The notes below the pieces were generated by a model. The model was not told the DNA's origin. It did no database searches and saw nothing but the letters and a program-made list of their open reading frames with translations. From NCBI GenBank assembly GCA_964432595.1, contig CAYSOF010000008.1:1-64000 (forward strand): a DNA stretch of 64,000 nucleotides, given 5' to 3'. Source of the stretch: DASYLJ01 sp964432595 (GTDB lineage Bacteria > Desulfobacterota > Binatia > DP-6). Shown piece by piece: positions 8,866-17,681 of this stretch. Position numbers and translations under genes: made by a program. Within the stretch, counting starts at the first letter, position 1. Each line of letters begins with the position of its first letter.

Positions 8866-9866
8866 CGTCGCGCACGCGCGGCGCCGCGGGGCTCCCGTCG
8901 GCGCTGATCCTTCTCGCCGTCTCGACGACGCTCGGCGCCGCGCTGCTCGAGGTGGCGCACACGCAGACCGTGCTCTCGCGCATGCGACGGAACGCCGCCA
9001 CGGCGCTGGCCGCGGCCGACGGCTGCCTCGCCACGGTCGTCGCACGTCTGCCCGTCGGCTGGGGCTTCGCCGACGTGCTCGCGGCCTTCGACGCCGGCAC
9101 GATCCCCATCCCCGTGGGCTGCGTCGCCGAGGGGCGGCCTGCGCCCGACGCGAGCCGCATGCTGCTCGACGTCGAGAGCGGCGCGCCCGGACGCCGTCGC
9201 CTCGACGCCGTCGTCGCGCGCACCGCGGGGCCCGGGCCCGAGGCGCTGCTCTGGCTCGGGCGCGAAACGCCGCCCGACGACGTCACCGGCACGCTCGTCC
9301 TCGACGGCATCGACGCCGATCATCCGACGGCGCCCCCCGTCGCGGCCATCGCCGGTCCGGGGGCCCCGGAGACGCTCGACGCATGGATCGTCGCACAGGG
9401 TACCCATGTGGTACTCACCGTGCCCGACGCGGCGCCACGCTGGGTGCCCGCACCGCCGCTCGACGAGATCGACGCCCGAGCCGTCGCCGCCGGAGCCGCG
9501 GCCGGCGGCACGTTCGTCGCGAGCGGCCTGCCGACGCCGACGCTCACTCGGTTCCCGGCCGACCTCGTCATCGGCGCCCCGCTGCGCGGCGCCGGGGTGC
9601 TCGTGGTACACGATCGCCTGGACATCCATTCGACGTTCGAGTTTACTGGAGTGGTTGTCGCAGCGGGGGGAGTGCGGGTGGCCGATGGAGCGAGCCTCTC
9701 GATACGAGGCGCGCTGTGGGTCGGTCCCGTCGATCCTGCGGCACCGGTCCTGGACGTCGAGGGCGACGTCACCGTCGCTGCCAGCGCCGACGCGCTCGCC
9801 ATGGCCGACGCCCTGCTGCCTCTGCCGCGCCGCGCACGGGTGGTCGGGGTATCCGACCCCGGGTGA
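8862..9866 (+). CDS. PilX-like large pilus-assembly protein
   Basis: GTG 8862 overlaps the PilW-like stop and gives 334 aa. The N-terminal hydrophobic stretch (SALILLAVSTTLGAALLEVAH) followed by AATALAAADGCLA resembles PilX/GspK-type proteins, which lack the +5 Glu rule or cap the pseudopilus tip. The C-terminal half is repetitive beta-type sequence (GVVVAAGGVRVADGASLSI and similar), reminiscent of polymer-forming or beta-helix cytoskeletal folds. No PilY1-like adhesin follows, so this protein may itself be the tip component; that is inference. The gene ends 75 nt before the receiver-domain gene. Confidence 0.75.
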   Translation: MTSRTRGAAGLPSALILLAVSTTLGAALLEVAHTQTVLSRMRRNAATALAAADGCLATVVARLPVGWGFADVLAAFDAGTIPIPVGCVAEGRPAPDASRMLLDVESGAPGRRRLDAVVARTAGPGPEALLWLGRETPPDDVTGTLVLDGIDADHPTAPPVAAIAGPGAPETLDAWIVAQGTHVVLTVPDAAPRWVPAPPLDEIDARAVAAGAAAGGTFVASGLPTPTLTRFPADLVIGAPLRGAGVLVVHDRLDIHSTFEFTGVVVAAGGVRVADGASLSIRGALWVGPVDPAAPVLDVEGDVTVAASADALAMADALLPLPRRARVVGVSDPG

Positions 9867-9941
9867 CCATGGCCCTCAAGTCCAGCCCGGTCCCGGTCGA
9901 TATAGCGAGAGTGGTGCCGCGGCGGCGCCACGGTTTCGCCC

Positions 9942-10322
9942 ATGACTCCGCAAGTCCTCATCGTCGACGACAGCGACGACAACGTCCGCATCATGCAGTC
10001 GCTGCTGACCGCGCGTGGTTTCGCCACCGAGACCGCGTACGACGGCCCGAGCGCGCTGAAGGCGCTCGAGCACAAGCGGCCGGACGTCATCCTGCTCGAC
10101 GTCATGATGCCGGCGATGAGCGGCATGGAGGTGCTCGACCGCGTGCGGGCCAACCCGCAGCACACGAGCATCCCGGTGATCCTGGTGACGGCCCGCTCGG
10201 GCGACGAGGACGTCCTCGAGGGGTACAAGTTCGGCGCCGACTATTACCTCACGAAGCCGTTCACGGCGCGCCAGCTGCTGTACGCGATCGGGCTCGTCCT
10301 CGGTAAAGAGTTCCCGGACTGA
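9942..10322 (+). CDS. Single-domain response regulator (CheY-like receiver)
   Basis: A 126-aa stand-alone receiver domain with the acidic pair D9/D10, phosphoacceptor D53 in ILLDVMMP, T83 in ILVTAR and K105 in LTKPF, so all phosphotransfer residues are present. There is no output domain, so it should act by protein contact, for example on the pilus motors as in PilG/PilH-type systems, or as a phosphorelay intermediate. No histidine kinase is encoded nearby. It lies on the same strand after the minor pilins and before tmk. Confidence 0.92.
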   Translation: MTPQVLIVDDSDDNVRIMQSLLTARGFATETAYDGPSALKALEHKRPDVILLDVMMPAMSGMEVLDRVRANPQHTSIPVILVTARSGDEDVLEGYKFGADYYLTKPFTARQLLYAIGLVLGKEFPD

Positions 10323-10379
10323 ACGTCGGGCGGCGCGCTTGCGCCGCGCCGGTCGCGGGGGCTAGACCCTGCGGCACTC

Positions 10380-11000
10380 GTGTCGTTCTTCGTCACCTTC
10401 GAGGGCATCGAGGGCTCGGGGAAGTCGACGCAGCTCGGGTATCTGGCGGCCCACCTGCGCGCGAGCGGCCACGACGTGGTCGAGACGCGCGAGCCGGGTG
10501 GAACGCCTGCGGGCCTGGCGCTGCGGCGCCTGCTCCTCGGTCCCGAGGCCATTCCGCTGGAGCCGCTCGCCGAGCTGCACCTCTACTGCGCCGACCGCGC
10601 GCAGCACGTCGCGACGGTGATCCGTCCGGCCCTGGCCGCCGGACGGATCGTCCTGTGCGATCGGTTCTCCGACTCGACGATCGCCTACCAGGGCTACGGC
10701 CGCGGGCTCGACATGGACACGGTGTGCGAGCTGGACCGCTTCGCGCGCGACGGCCTGCAGCCCGCGCTCACGCTCCTGCTCGACTGTCCGGTCGAGGAGG
10801 GGTTGCGTCGCGCGCGGGAACGCCGCGCCGGCGGCGACCGCTTCGAGGACGCGCCGGTGGCCTTCCACGAGCGCATCCGCGAGGGGTTCCGCGTGCTGGC
10901 GGCCGCGGAGCCCGAGCGCTTCCACGTCGTCGACGCCACGGCGCCGCCGGACCGCGTCCGCGAGCGCATCGTCGCGGAGATGGAGCGCCGGCTCGCATGA
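10380..11000 (+). CDS. tmk: Thymidylate kinase
   Basis: Phosphorylates dTMP to dTDP for DNA synthesis. The 206-aa product from GTG 10380 opens MSFFVTFEGIEGSGKSTQ with the P-loop, followed by REPGGTPAG, the DR motif in LCDRFSDSTIAYQGYGRG, and a lid region rich in arginine. It has the usual family length. Its stop overlaps the holB start (ATGA at 10997-11000), the common tmk-holB arrangement. Confidence 0.95.
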   Translation: MSFFVTFEGIEGSGKSTQLGYLAAHLRASGHDVVETREPGGTPAGLALRRLLLGPEAIPLEPLAELHLYCADRAQHVATVIRPALAAGRIVLCDRFSDSTIAYQGYGRGLDMDTVCELDRFARDGLQPALTLLLDCPVEEGLRRARERRAGGDRFEDAPVAFHERIREGFRVLAAAEPERFHVVDATAPPDRVRERIVAEMERRLA

Positions 11001-12019
11001 AGCTCGCGGACGTCGTCGGCCACGATGCCGCCGTCACCCGTCTCGCCCGCGTCGCCGCCGACGACCGGCCCGCGGCGGCGTATCTGCTCACGGGACCTGC
11101 CGGCGTCGGCAAGCGGATGCTCGCCGACGCGTTCACCGCGCGGCTCCTCTGCACCGATCCCACCGGCGACGACGCCTGCGGCGCCTGCGCGCAGTGCGTC
11201 CGCCTCGCCGCCGGCACGCATCCCGACGTGCGCGTGGTCGTCCGCGACGACGATCGTCGCGACATCCGCACCGAGCAGGCGCGCGAGCTGACGCGCTGGC
11301 TCGGGCTGCGTCCGCTGATGGCGTCCCGCAAGGTGGCCATCATCGACGGTGCGGAATGCCTGAACGAGCACGGCCAGAACGCGCTGCTGAAGACCCTCGA
11401 GGAGCCCCCGGGCGCGGCCGTCCTGCTGCTCGTGGCGACGCGGGTGTCGCTGCTTCTGCCGACCGTGCGGTCGCGCTGCCAGCAGGTACGGCTCGATCCG
11501 TTGCCGTCGAGCGCGATCGAACGCCTGCTGCTCGACCGCGGCATCCCGGCGGAGCGGGTCGCGGTCCTCGCGGCGCGCGCGGGCGGTTCGCCCGGACGCG
11601 CGCTGTCGCTGGTCGACGACCCGGACGCGGCGGTCCGCACCCTGCTGCTCGAGCGGCTGGCGCGCCTGCCGGAGCTGACGGCGGCGGACATCTCGGCCTT
11701 GGCGCAGAAGCTCGGCAAGGGCGAGGCGGGCGACGCCGCGGTCGACGCCGTCGTCGCATGGTACCGCGACCTCCTCGGCCTCACGGTCGGCGACGATGGA
11801 ACGCCGCTCCGCAATCCGGACGCCCGCGCCGCGCTCGAGAGCGCCGCCGCCCGCACCACCACCCCGACCGTGCTTCGCCAACTCGAAGTCGTGTGTGATA
11901 CGGTCGACACCATCGGACGCAACGCGAACCGGGTCCTCGCCCTCGAGACGATGCTGCTCGACCTGCGACGGCTCGAGCGGAGCCCCGTCAGAGACGCAGC
12001 ATGGACGACCACATCGTGA
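10997..12019 (+). CDS. holB: DNA polymerase III delta-prime subunit
   Basis: Clamp-loader subunit that helps place the sliding clamp on primed DNA. The 340-aa product starts at ATG 10997 within tmk's stop. It has a P-loop-like GPAGVGKR near residue 33, a four-cysteine zinc module (LLC..ACGAC..C), the ALLKTLEEPPG motif and the sensor-1/arginine-finger region TVRSRCQQV. The C-terminal helical collar domain is present. The last 19 nt overlap the RicT-like gene. Confidence 0.92.
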   Translation: MKLADVVGHDAAVTRLARVAADDRPAAAYLLTGPAGVGKRMLADAFTARLLCTDPTGDDACGACAQCVRLAAGTHPDVRVVVRDDDRRDIRTEQARELTRWLGLRPLMASRKVAIIDGAECLNEHGQNALLKTLEEPPGAAVLLLVATRVSLLLPTVRSRCQQVRLDPLPSSAIERLLLDRGIPAERVAVLAARAGGSPGRALSLVDDPDAAVRTLLLERLARLPELTAADISALAQKLGKGEAGDAAVDAVVAWYRDLLGLTVGDDGTPLRNPDARAALESAAARTTTPTVLRQLEVVCDTVDTIGRNANRVLALETMLLDLRRLERSPVRDAAWTTTS

Positions 12020-12831
12020 CCCAGGCCCACCCCCTGGTGGTGGGTATCCGCTTCCGGCCGGCCGGCCAGATCTATGACTTCGACCCGGGTCCGCTCCAGC
12101 TTGCGCGCGAAGACCGCGTGCTGGTCGAGACGGAGCGCGGTCCGGCGCTCGGCACCGTGGCCCGCCCGCCGCAGCGGCGGCCGGTGACGCGCCAGCTGCA
12201 CCGCGTGGTGAAGAAGGCCGACGCCCGTGATCTCGCGCGCGAGGACAAGAACCTCCAGCGCGAGCGCGATCTGCGCCACACGGCGCTGGTGCTCATCAAG
12301 GAGCGCGGGCTGGACTTCAAGCTGGTGTCGGCCGACGTCGCCATGGACGGCAGCCGCGTCACGCTGTTCTTCTCCGCGGAGGAGCGCGTCGACTTCCGCG
12401 ATCTCGTCCGCGACCTCGCGCAGGCGCTCCACACCCGCGTCGAGATGAAGCAGATCGGCGCGCGCGACGAGGCGAAGTCGGCCGGCGGCGTCGGCGTCTG
12501 CGGGCGCGAGCTCTGCTGCTCGTCGTGGCTGCGCGAGTTCCAGCCGGTGTCCGTCAAGATGGTGAAGGCGCAGGGCCTGTCGCTGAACCCGTCCAAGCTG
12601 GCGGGCCAGTGCGGGCGCCTCAAGTGCTGCATGCGCTACGAGTACCAGACCTACCAGGAGCTCCAGCGCGGCCTGCCGCGCGTCGGCAGCCAGGTCGAGA
12701 GCGTGCAGGGCAACGGGCAAGTGATCGCGCAGCACATCTTGAAGCAGACCGTCGTCGTCCGGCGTGCCGACGACGGCGTCACCGTGGAAGTCGGGCTCGA
12801 CGACCTGGTCCAGCGGCGCGGCGATGGCTGA
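12001..12831 (+). CDS. PSP1-domain protein, RicT/YaaT-like
   Basis: This 276-aa protein has the PSP1 C-terminal domain and the cysteine signatures GRELCCSSW and GQCGRLKCCMRYE. In Bacillus, RicT with these cysteines forms an Fe-S-associated complex with RicA and RicF that promotes RNase Y-dependent mRNA maturation; the role outside Firmicutes is less clear. The gene lies between holB and metG, the usual neighbourhood of this family across bacteria. It overlaps holB by 19 nt and metG by 8 nt. Confidence 0.88.
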   Translation: MDDHIVTQAHPLVVGIRFRPAGQIYDFDPGPLQLAREDRVLVETERGPALGTVARPPQRRPVTRQLHRVVKKADARDLAREDKNLQRERDLRHTALVLIKERGLDFKLVSADVAMDGSRVTLFFSAEERVDFRDLVRDLAQALHTRVEMKQIGARDEAKSAGGVGVCGRELCCSSWLREFQPVSVKMVKAQGLSLNPSKLAGQCGRLKCCMRYEYQTYQELQRGLPRVGSQVESVQGNGQVIAQHILKQTVVVRRADDGVTVEVGLDDLVQRRGDG

Positions 12832-14353
12832 AGCGCCGATCTACTACACGACGCCGATCTACTACGTGAACGCCGAGCCGCACCTCGGCCACACGTACAC
12901 GACCGTCGTCGCCGACTCGCTCGTGCGCTTCTGGACGCAGCGCGGCCGCGACGCGTTCTTCGTCACCGGCACCGACGAGCACGGCGACAAGATCGCACAG
13001 GCCGCCGCCAAGGCGAACGTCACGCCCAAGGCGTACGCCGACCGCGTGAGCGACCTCTTCCGCTCGACGTGGGAGCAGACGGGGCTGCGTCCCGGCTGGT
13101 TCGTGCGCACGACGGACCCGCAGCACGAGGCCTTCGTGCAGACGATCCTGCGCGACATCCACGCGCGCGGCGACATCTACTTCGGCAGCTACAAGGGCCT
13201 GTACTGCACGGGCTGCGAGCGCTTCTACCAGGAGCGGGAGCTCGTCGACGGCGTCTGCCCGGACCACAAGACCGCACCGGTCGAGATCGCGGAAGAGAAC
13301 TACTTCTTCCGCATGAGCGCCTACCAGGAGCGCCTGCTGGCGCTGCTCGAAGCGCAGCCCGATCTGATCAGCCCCGACGGCTACCGCCGCGAGGTGCTCG
13401 GCCTCCTCCGCGAGCCGATCGGCGACCTCTGCATCTCGCGGCCGAAGTCACGTCTCGAGTGGGGCATCACGCTCCCGTTCGACGATCGCTACGTCACCTA
13501 CGTCTGGTTCGACGCGCTGCTGAGCTACGTGAGCGCGCTGCACGCCGCGGGACGTCCCGAGCTGTGGGAGCACGCGCACCACCTGATCGCGAAGGACATC
13601 CTGAAGCCACACGCGGTCTTCTGGCCGACGATGCTGATGGCGGCGAACCTGCCGATGTACCGGCGCCTGCACGTGCACGGCTACTGGCAGATGAACCAGG
13701 ACAAGATGTCGAAGAGCCTCGGCAACGTCGTGCGTCCGCTCGACATGCAGGCGCGCTACGGCATGGACGCGTTCCGCTACTACCTGCTGCGGGAGATGTC
13801 TTTCGGACAGGATGCGGAGTTCAGCGAGGCGGCGCTCGTCACGCGGCTCAACGCCGATCTGGCGAACGGCTTCGGCAATCTCGCGAGCCGCGTGCTCGCG
13901 ATGCAGCAGCGCTACTTGAAGGGCGAGGTGCAGCCGCTCGCCCCCGAAGGGCCCGACGCGGCGTTGCGCCAGGCGTTCGCCGACGCGCGCCGCGAGCTCG
14001 ACGGCTTCGTCGCGCAGCTCGCGATCCATCGCGGCCTCGAGTCGCTGTGGCGCGCGCTCGACCACGCGAACAAGTACGTCACCGACACCGCACCGTTCTC
14101 GCTCGCGAAGGATCCGGCGAAGAAGCCGCGCGTCGGTGCGATCCTCCATGAGCTGTGCGAGGTCCTGCGGGTGACGTCGCAGCTCGTCGCGCCGTTCATG
14201 CCCGAGACCGCGACGCGTCTGACGGCCCTCCTCGGCCTGCCGGCAGACACGCTCGAAAGGCTCGACCTTCCGTGGGGTCAGGCCTTCCCGGCCGGCCACC
14301 GGACCCTACCGCCCGAGCCGCTCTTCCCCCGCATCGACGCCCCCCCCGCCTGA
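12824..14353 (+). CDS. metG: Methionyl-tRNA synthetase
   Basis: Class I synthetase charging tRNA-Met. The product from ATG 12824 is 509 aa; the upstream extension of the frame lies in the RicT-like gene. It shows YYVNAEPHLGHTYTT with the HIGH-type HLGH, KMSKS at about residue 294, and a single knuckle-like metal site CTGC..CPDH. The anticodon-binding helical domain completes the protein, and the C-terminal EMAP-type dimerisation domain found in longer forms is absent. It closes the run of overlapping housekeeping genes. Confidence 0.96.
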   Translation: MAEAPIYYTTPIYYVNAEPHLGHTYTTVVADSLVRFWTQRGRDAFFVTGTDEHGDKIAQAAAKANVTPKAYADRVSDLFRSTWEQTGLRPGWFVRTTDPQHEAFVQTILRDIHARGDIYFGSYKGLYCTGCERFYQERELVDGVCPDHKTAPVEIAEENYFFRMSAYQERLLALLEAQPDLISPDGYRREVLGLLREPIGDLCISRPKSRLEWGITLPFDDRYVTYVWFDALLSYVSALHAAGRPELWEHAHHLIAKDILKPHAVFWPTMLMAANLPMYRRLHVHGYWQMNQDKMSKSLGNVVRPLDMQARYGMDAFRYYLLREMSFGQDAEFSEAALVTRLNADLANGFGNLASRVLAMQQRYLKGEVQPLAPEGPDAALRQAFADARRELDGFVAQLAIHRGLESLWRALDHANKYVTDTAPFSLAKDPAKKPRVGAILHELCEVLRVTSQLVAPFMPETATRLTALLGLPADTLERLDLPWGQAFPAGHRTLPPEPLFPRIDAPPA

Positions 14354-14403
14354 CGGGTGCCGTACGGGATGCGCTCCGCCGTCCCTTCCCCCGAAAAAAG
14401 TGC

Positions 14404-14432
14404 TTGAAAACGATTTTCAATATCGCTACTGT
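14404..14432 (+). promoter_or_regulatory. Fur-box-like palindrome overlapping a bfd promoter
   Basis: TTGAAAA-CGA-TTTTCAA (14404-14420) is a perfect inverted repeat and fits the 7-1-7 Fur pattern TGAnAAn-n-nTTnTCA. TTGAAA also works as a -35 box, with TACTGT as -10 after 17 nt (14427-14432), so an iron-loaded Fur-type repressor bound here would block transcription. It lies 36 nt upstream of the bfd ATG. Confidence 0.72.
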
Positions 14433-14455
14433 CCGCTCAGGTTCAGGGGGATTCG

Positions 14456-14635
14456 ATGATCGTTTGCATCTGTCGAGGCATCACCGAGCGAGACGTGGCT
14501 CAGGCCGTTCAGTGTGGCGCGCGGACGTTGGACGACGTCGCGCGACGATGTGACGGCGCCGGCCAGGACTGCGGATCCTGCCTCGCGTACCTCCAGAACC
14601 ACATCCAGGGAGTCACTGCCGAGCAGCGAGCCTGA
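14456..14635 (+). CDS. bfd: Bacterioferritin-associated ferredoxin
   Basis: A 59-aa [2Fe-2S] protein that delivers electrons to bacterioferritin so stored ferric iron is released as ferrous iron. It starts MIVCICRGITERDV, and its cysteines C4, C6, C39 and C42 match the C-x-C...C-x-x-C ligand set of E. coli Bfd. A GGGG-rich stretch (14446-14450) provides a ribosome binding site. It lies directly upstream of bfr and behind a Fur-box-like palindrome, which fits induction during iron limitation. Confidence 0.93.
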   Translation: MIVCICRGITERDVAQAVQCGARTLDDVARRCDGAGQDCGSCLAYLQNHIQGVTAEQRA

Positions 14636-14718
14636 CGCTTCCCGCTATCCCGCCCTGTCTGGTTCGGTTGGTGCTGCTGTGCTAACCCGACGGCTACTTG
14701 CGCTCACGGGAGGCGGTT

Positions 14719-15189
14719 ATGAAGGGAAGCAAGCAGGTCATCGACGCGCTCAACGACATCCTCGGTGGTGAGCTGATCGGCATCAACCAGTACTTCCTGC
14801 ACTCGAAGATGTGCAAGAACTGGGGCTTCGAGCGGATCGCCGAGGTCAACTACAAGGAGTCGATCGGCGAGATGAAGCATGCCGACGACCTGGTCGAGCG
14901 CATCCTCTTCCTGGACGGTATCCCGAACCTCCAGAAGCTCGGCAAGATCAACGTCGGCGAGAGCGTCCCCGAGCAGATGAAGTTCGATCTCCAGCTCGAG
15001 ATGGACGCCGTCACGAAGCTCAACCAGGCCATCGCCCTCTGCGTCGCCGAGAAGGACAACGCGTCCCGCGACCTGCTGGAGGACATCCTCGAGGACGAGG
15101 AGGAGCACGTCGACTGGCTCGAGACCCAGCTCGGCCTGATCGCGAAGCTCGGCGAGACGCAGTACCTCGCCGAGCAGCTGCACAAGTAG
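14719..15189 (+). CDS. bfr: Bacterioferritin
   Basis: 24-mer iron-storage cage with ferroxidase centres and bound haem. The 156-aa product from ATG 14719 is preceded by GGGAGG. The ferroxidase ligands E18, E51, H54, E94, E127 and H130 are all present, and M52 is the conserved haem ligand. Length and spacing match E. coli Bfr. It follows bfd by 83 nt on the same strand; whether it shares the bfd promoter or has its own is not clear. Confidence 0.96.
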   Translation: MKGSKQVIDALNDILGGELIGINQYFLHSKMCKNWGFERIAEVNYKESIGEMKHADDLVERILFLDGIPNLQKLGKINVGESVPEQMKFDLQLEMDAVTKLNQAIALCVAEKDNASRDLLEDILEDEEEHVDWLETQLGLIAKLGETQYLAEQLHK

Positions 15190-15193
15190 CGAA

Positions 15194-15229
15194 ACGGGGC
15201 GTGGGCGGCATCCGCCGCACACGCCCCGT
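15194..15229. terminator. Convergent terminator between bfr and peroxiredoxin
   Basis: A 10-bp inverted repeat (15194-15203 with 15220-15229) encloses a second GGCGG/CCGCC stem. It lies between the converging stops of bfr and the peroxiredoxin gene and could serve both strands. Confidence 0.65.
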
Positions 15230-15254
15230 CGTGTTCCCAGTCCGACGCCGGAGG

Positions 15255-15839
15255 TCAGCCGACCTTCTTGAAGTACTCCTTCGAGCCCTTCGGGTCGGCC
15301 TTCATCGAGTCCTTGCCGGGCTTCCACTCCGCCGGGCAGACCTCGCCGTGCTCGTCGGCGAACTTCACTGCCTGCACCTGACGGATCGCTTCGTCGACCG
15401 AGCGGCCGACGGGCAGATCGTGGATGGTGATCGTCCGCAGGATGCCCTTCGGGTCGATCACGAAGGTGCCGCGGAGCGCCACGCCGTCGGGCAGCAGCAC
15501 GCCGTAGTCGGCGGCGATCTTCTTGTTGAGGTCGGCCAGCAGCGGGATGGTGACACCCGAGATGCCGCCTTCCTTGCGGTCGGTGTTGATCCACGCGAGG
15601 TGCGTGTACTCGCTGTCGACCGACGCGCCGACCACTTCGGCGCCGAGCTTGCGGAACTCCTCCTGGCGATCGTTGTACGCCAGGATCTCGGTCGGGCAGA
15701 CGAACGTGAAATCGAGCGGATAGAAGAAGAGCACCAGGTACTTGCCCTTGTAGTCGCTGAGGGAGACGGTCTTGAACGTTCCGTTGGCCACCGCCTGAGC
15801 CTTGAAGTCAGGGGCGGGTTGCTGCACGTGTGCGGCCAT
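15255..15839 (-). CDS. Typical 2-Cys peroxiredoxin (AhpC/Prx1 type)
   Basis: Thiol peroxidase reducing H2O2 and organic hydroperoxides. The 194-aa protein has the peroxidatic Cys48 in DFTFVCPTE and the resolving Cys168 in EVCPAEW, the two-cysteine dimer arrangement. A GGISG segment and a C-terminal EYFKK resemble the GG-G and YF motifs of oxidation-sensitive members. A strong GGAGG precedes the ATG. It stands 63 nt after the atuA stop and converges on bfr, so iron storage and peroxide defence are physically adjacent. Confidence 0.94.
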   Translation of the reverse strand: MAAHVQQPAPDFKAQAVANGTFKTVSLSDYKGKYLVLFFYPLDFTFVCPTEILAYNDRQEEFRKLGAEVVGASVDSEYTHLAWINTDRKEGGISGVTIPLLADLNKKIAADYGVLLPDGVALRGTFVIDPKGILRTITIHDLPVGRSVDEAIRQVQAVKFADEHGEVCPAEWKPGKDSMKADPKGSKEYFKKVG

Positions 15840-15902
15840 TGGCTCCTCCTGTGAAGTTGGTTCCCTTCACCTACGGCCGATGGGCCTGCAAGGCAACAAT
15901 CG

Positions 15903-17666
15903 TCAGGCCGGAAGGAGCGACACGGGAATCGGCACGACCTTGGCGCGCACGAACTCCCCGAGGCTCTTCGCCTGCGGGTCGCTGCGCAGCGACGCCGCGA
16001 CGCCGTCACCGAGCAACCCGCGCACGATGAAATTCAGCGCCAGCAGGTTCGGCAGCTCGACGCGGTCGACGACCAGCTCGTGCGCCTCGCTGCCGAGGAG
16101 CCCGCGCAACCGGTCGGCGGTGAGATAGCTCGCGAGCCAGCGCCACGCCTCGGGCGTCCGCACCCACAACCCGACGTTCGCGTTGCCGCCCTTGTCTCCG
16201 GAGCGCGCCCCGCAGAGGACTCCGAGGGGTACGTCACGCGTGGGACCGCCTGCGACGTCGCCCGCGGGCATGCCGACGCGCGGCGCCGGCGTGAAGGACG
16301 CCGGCCGCGCGGTGTGCGGAATCGGCACGGTCTCTTCGCCGATCACGACCTGCTGCGATACCGCCGCCGACGGTACGAGCGCCGGCCAATAGACGCCGAT
16401 CTGCGCCGCGTCCGTCGGCAGGCCTGTCATGTAGAAGCCCGGGTAGCTCGCCAGCGCCATCTCGACCACCTTGTTCGACCACGCCCGGCCGATGCGGTTC
16501 TGGTCGGGATGCTTCACGGCGATCGTCAGGAACGCGGACGCTTCCTCGTTCGATCCCGGGTCGGGCCGATCGCCGCGACGGAGCGACACGCGCGCCTCGG
16601 TGAACTGCTCCTTGCCGCCGACCAGCGTCCACAGCGTGCGCTCGGCGAGCGCGGCCTTCTCCTCGATGTCGAGGCCGGTCAGCACGAACGTCATGCTGTT
16701 CTTGTAGCCGCCGAGGTAGTTGAGACAGACCTTCGTCGTCGGCGGCGGCGGCTCGCCGCGCACGCCGCGGACGAGCACGCGATCCGGCGCCTCCTGCTCG
16801 AGCTGGATCGTGTCGAACCGCGCCGTCACGTCGGGGTTCAGGTAGTCGTGACCCTGGATCTCGTAGAGCAGCTGCGCCGTGATGGTGCCGACGGAGACGA
16901 GTCCGCCGGTGCCGGGATGCTTCGTCACGACGAACGAGCCGTCGTCGTGCATCTCGGCGATCGGAAAGCCCGGGTACTCGAGCCCGGGCACTTCGCGGAA
17001 GAAGCTGTAGTTGCCTCCCGTACACTGCGCGCCGCACTCGATGATGTGGCCGGCGACGACGGCGCCCGCGAGCCGATCCCAGTCGTCGCGCTTCCAGCCG
17101 AACTTCCATGCCGCCGGCCCGACGGCGAGCGCCGCATCGGTGACGCGCGGGCAGATGACGACGTCGGCGCCGCGCTCGAGCGCCGCCGCGATGCCCCAGC
17201 CGCCGAGATACGCGTTCGCGCTCAGCACCGGCTGCTGCAGCTCGCGGAGCGGGATGCCGCGGTCGAGGTGCGTCAGCGGCTCGCCCGCGGCCTGCAGCTG
17301 GGCGAGCTGCGGCATCAGATCGTCGCCCTCGATGTGCGCGACGGCCGCCTTCAGGCCGAGCTTCTGGTAGAGCGCCCGCGCCGCCTCCGCGCAGCCCGCG
17401 GGGTTCAGCCCGCCCGCGTTCACGACGATGCGGATGCCGCGCTGCGTGCACGTCGCCGCGATCTCTTCGAGCTGGCGGAGGAACGTGCGCGCATAGCCGA
17501 GGCTCGTGTCGCGCAAGCGATCCTTCAGCAGGATCATCAGCGTGAGCTCGGCGAGGTAGTCGCCGATCAGGACGTCGATCGGTCCGCCCTCGACCATCTC
17601 CTTCGCGGCGCTCAGCCGGTCGCCGTAGAAGCCGCTGCAGTTCGCGATACGAAGCACGTCGCTCAT
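15903..17666 (-). CDS. atuA: AtuA-family (DUF1446) acyclic terpene utilisation protein
   Basis: 587 aa, the usual length of AtuA. The N-terminal DUF1446 region includes RIANCSGFYGDRLSAAKEM, NAGGLNPAGC and GADVVICPRVTDAAL. The C-terminal AtuA-like alpha/beta domain contains LGVLCGARSGDKGGNANVGLW. AtuA is needed for citronellol/geraniol catabolism in Pseudomonas, but its biochemical step is not settled. It follows the hydratase gene by 15 nt in a tight operon with a biotin-carboxylase subunit. This supports acyclic terpene or leucine/isovalerate-type degradation. Confidence 0.88.
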   Translation of the reverse strand: MSDVLRIANCSGFYGDRLSAAKEMVEGGPIDVLIGDYLAELTLMILLKDRLRDTSLGYARTFLRQLEEIAATCTQRGIRIVVNAGGLNPAGCAEAARALYQKLGLKAAVAHIEGDDLMPQLAQLQAAGEPLTHLDRGIPLRELQQPVLSANAYLGGWGIAAALERGADVVICPRVTDAALAVGPAAWKFGWKRDDWDRLAGAVVAGHIIECGAQCTGGNYSFFREVPGLEYPGFPIAEMHDDGSFVVTKHPGTGGLVSVGTITAQLLYEIQGHDYLNPDVTARFDTIQLEQEAPDRVLVRGVRGEPPPPTTKVCLNYLGGYKNSMTFVLTGLDIEEKAALAERTLWTLVGGKEQFTEARVSLRRGDRPDPGSNEEASAFLTIAVKHPDQNRIGRAWSNKVVEMALASYPGFYMTGLPTDAAQIGVYWPALVPSAAVSQQVVIGEETVPIPHTARPASFTPAPRVGMPAGDVAGGPTRDVPLGVLCGARSGDKGGNANVGLWVRTPEAWRWLASYLTADRLRGLLGSEAHELVVDRVELPNLLALNFIVRGLLGDGVAASLRSDPQAKSLGEFVRAKVVPIPVSLLPA

Positions 17667-17681
17667 CGGTTCACTCGGCCG

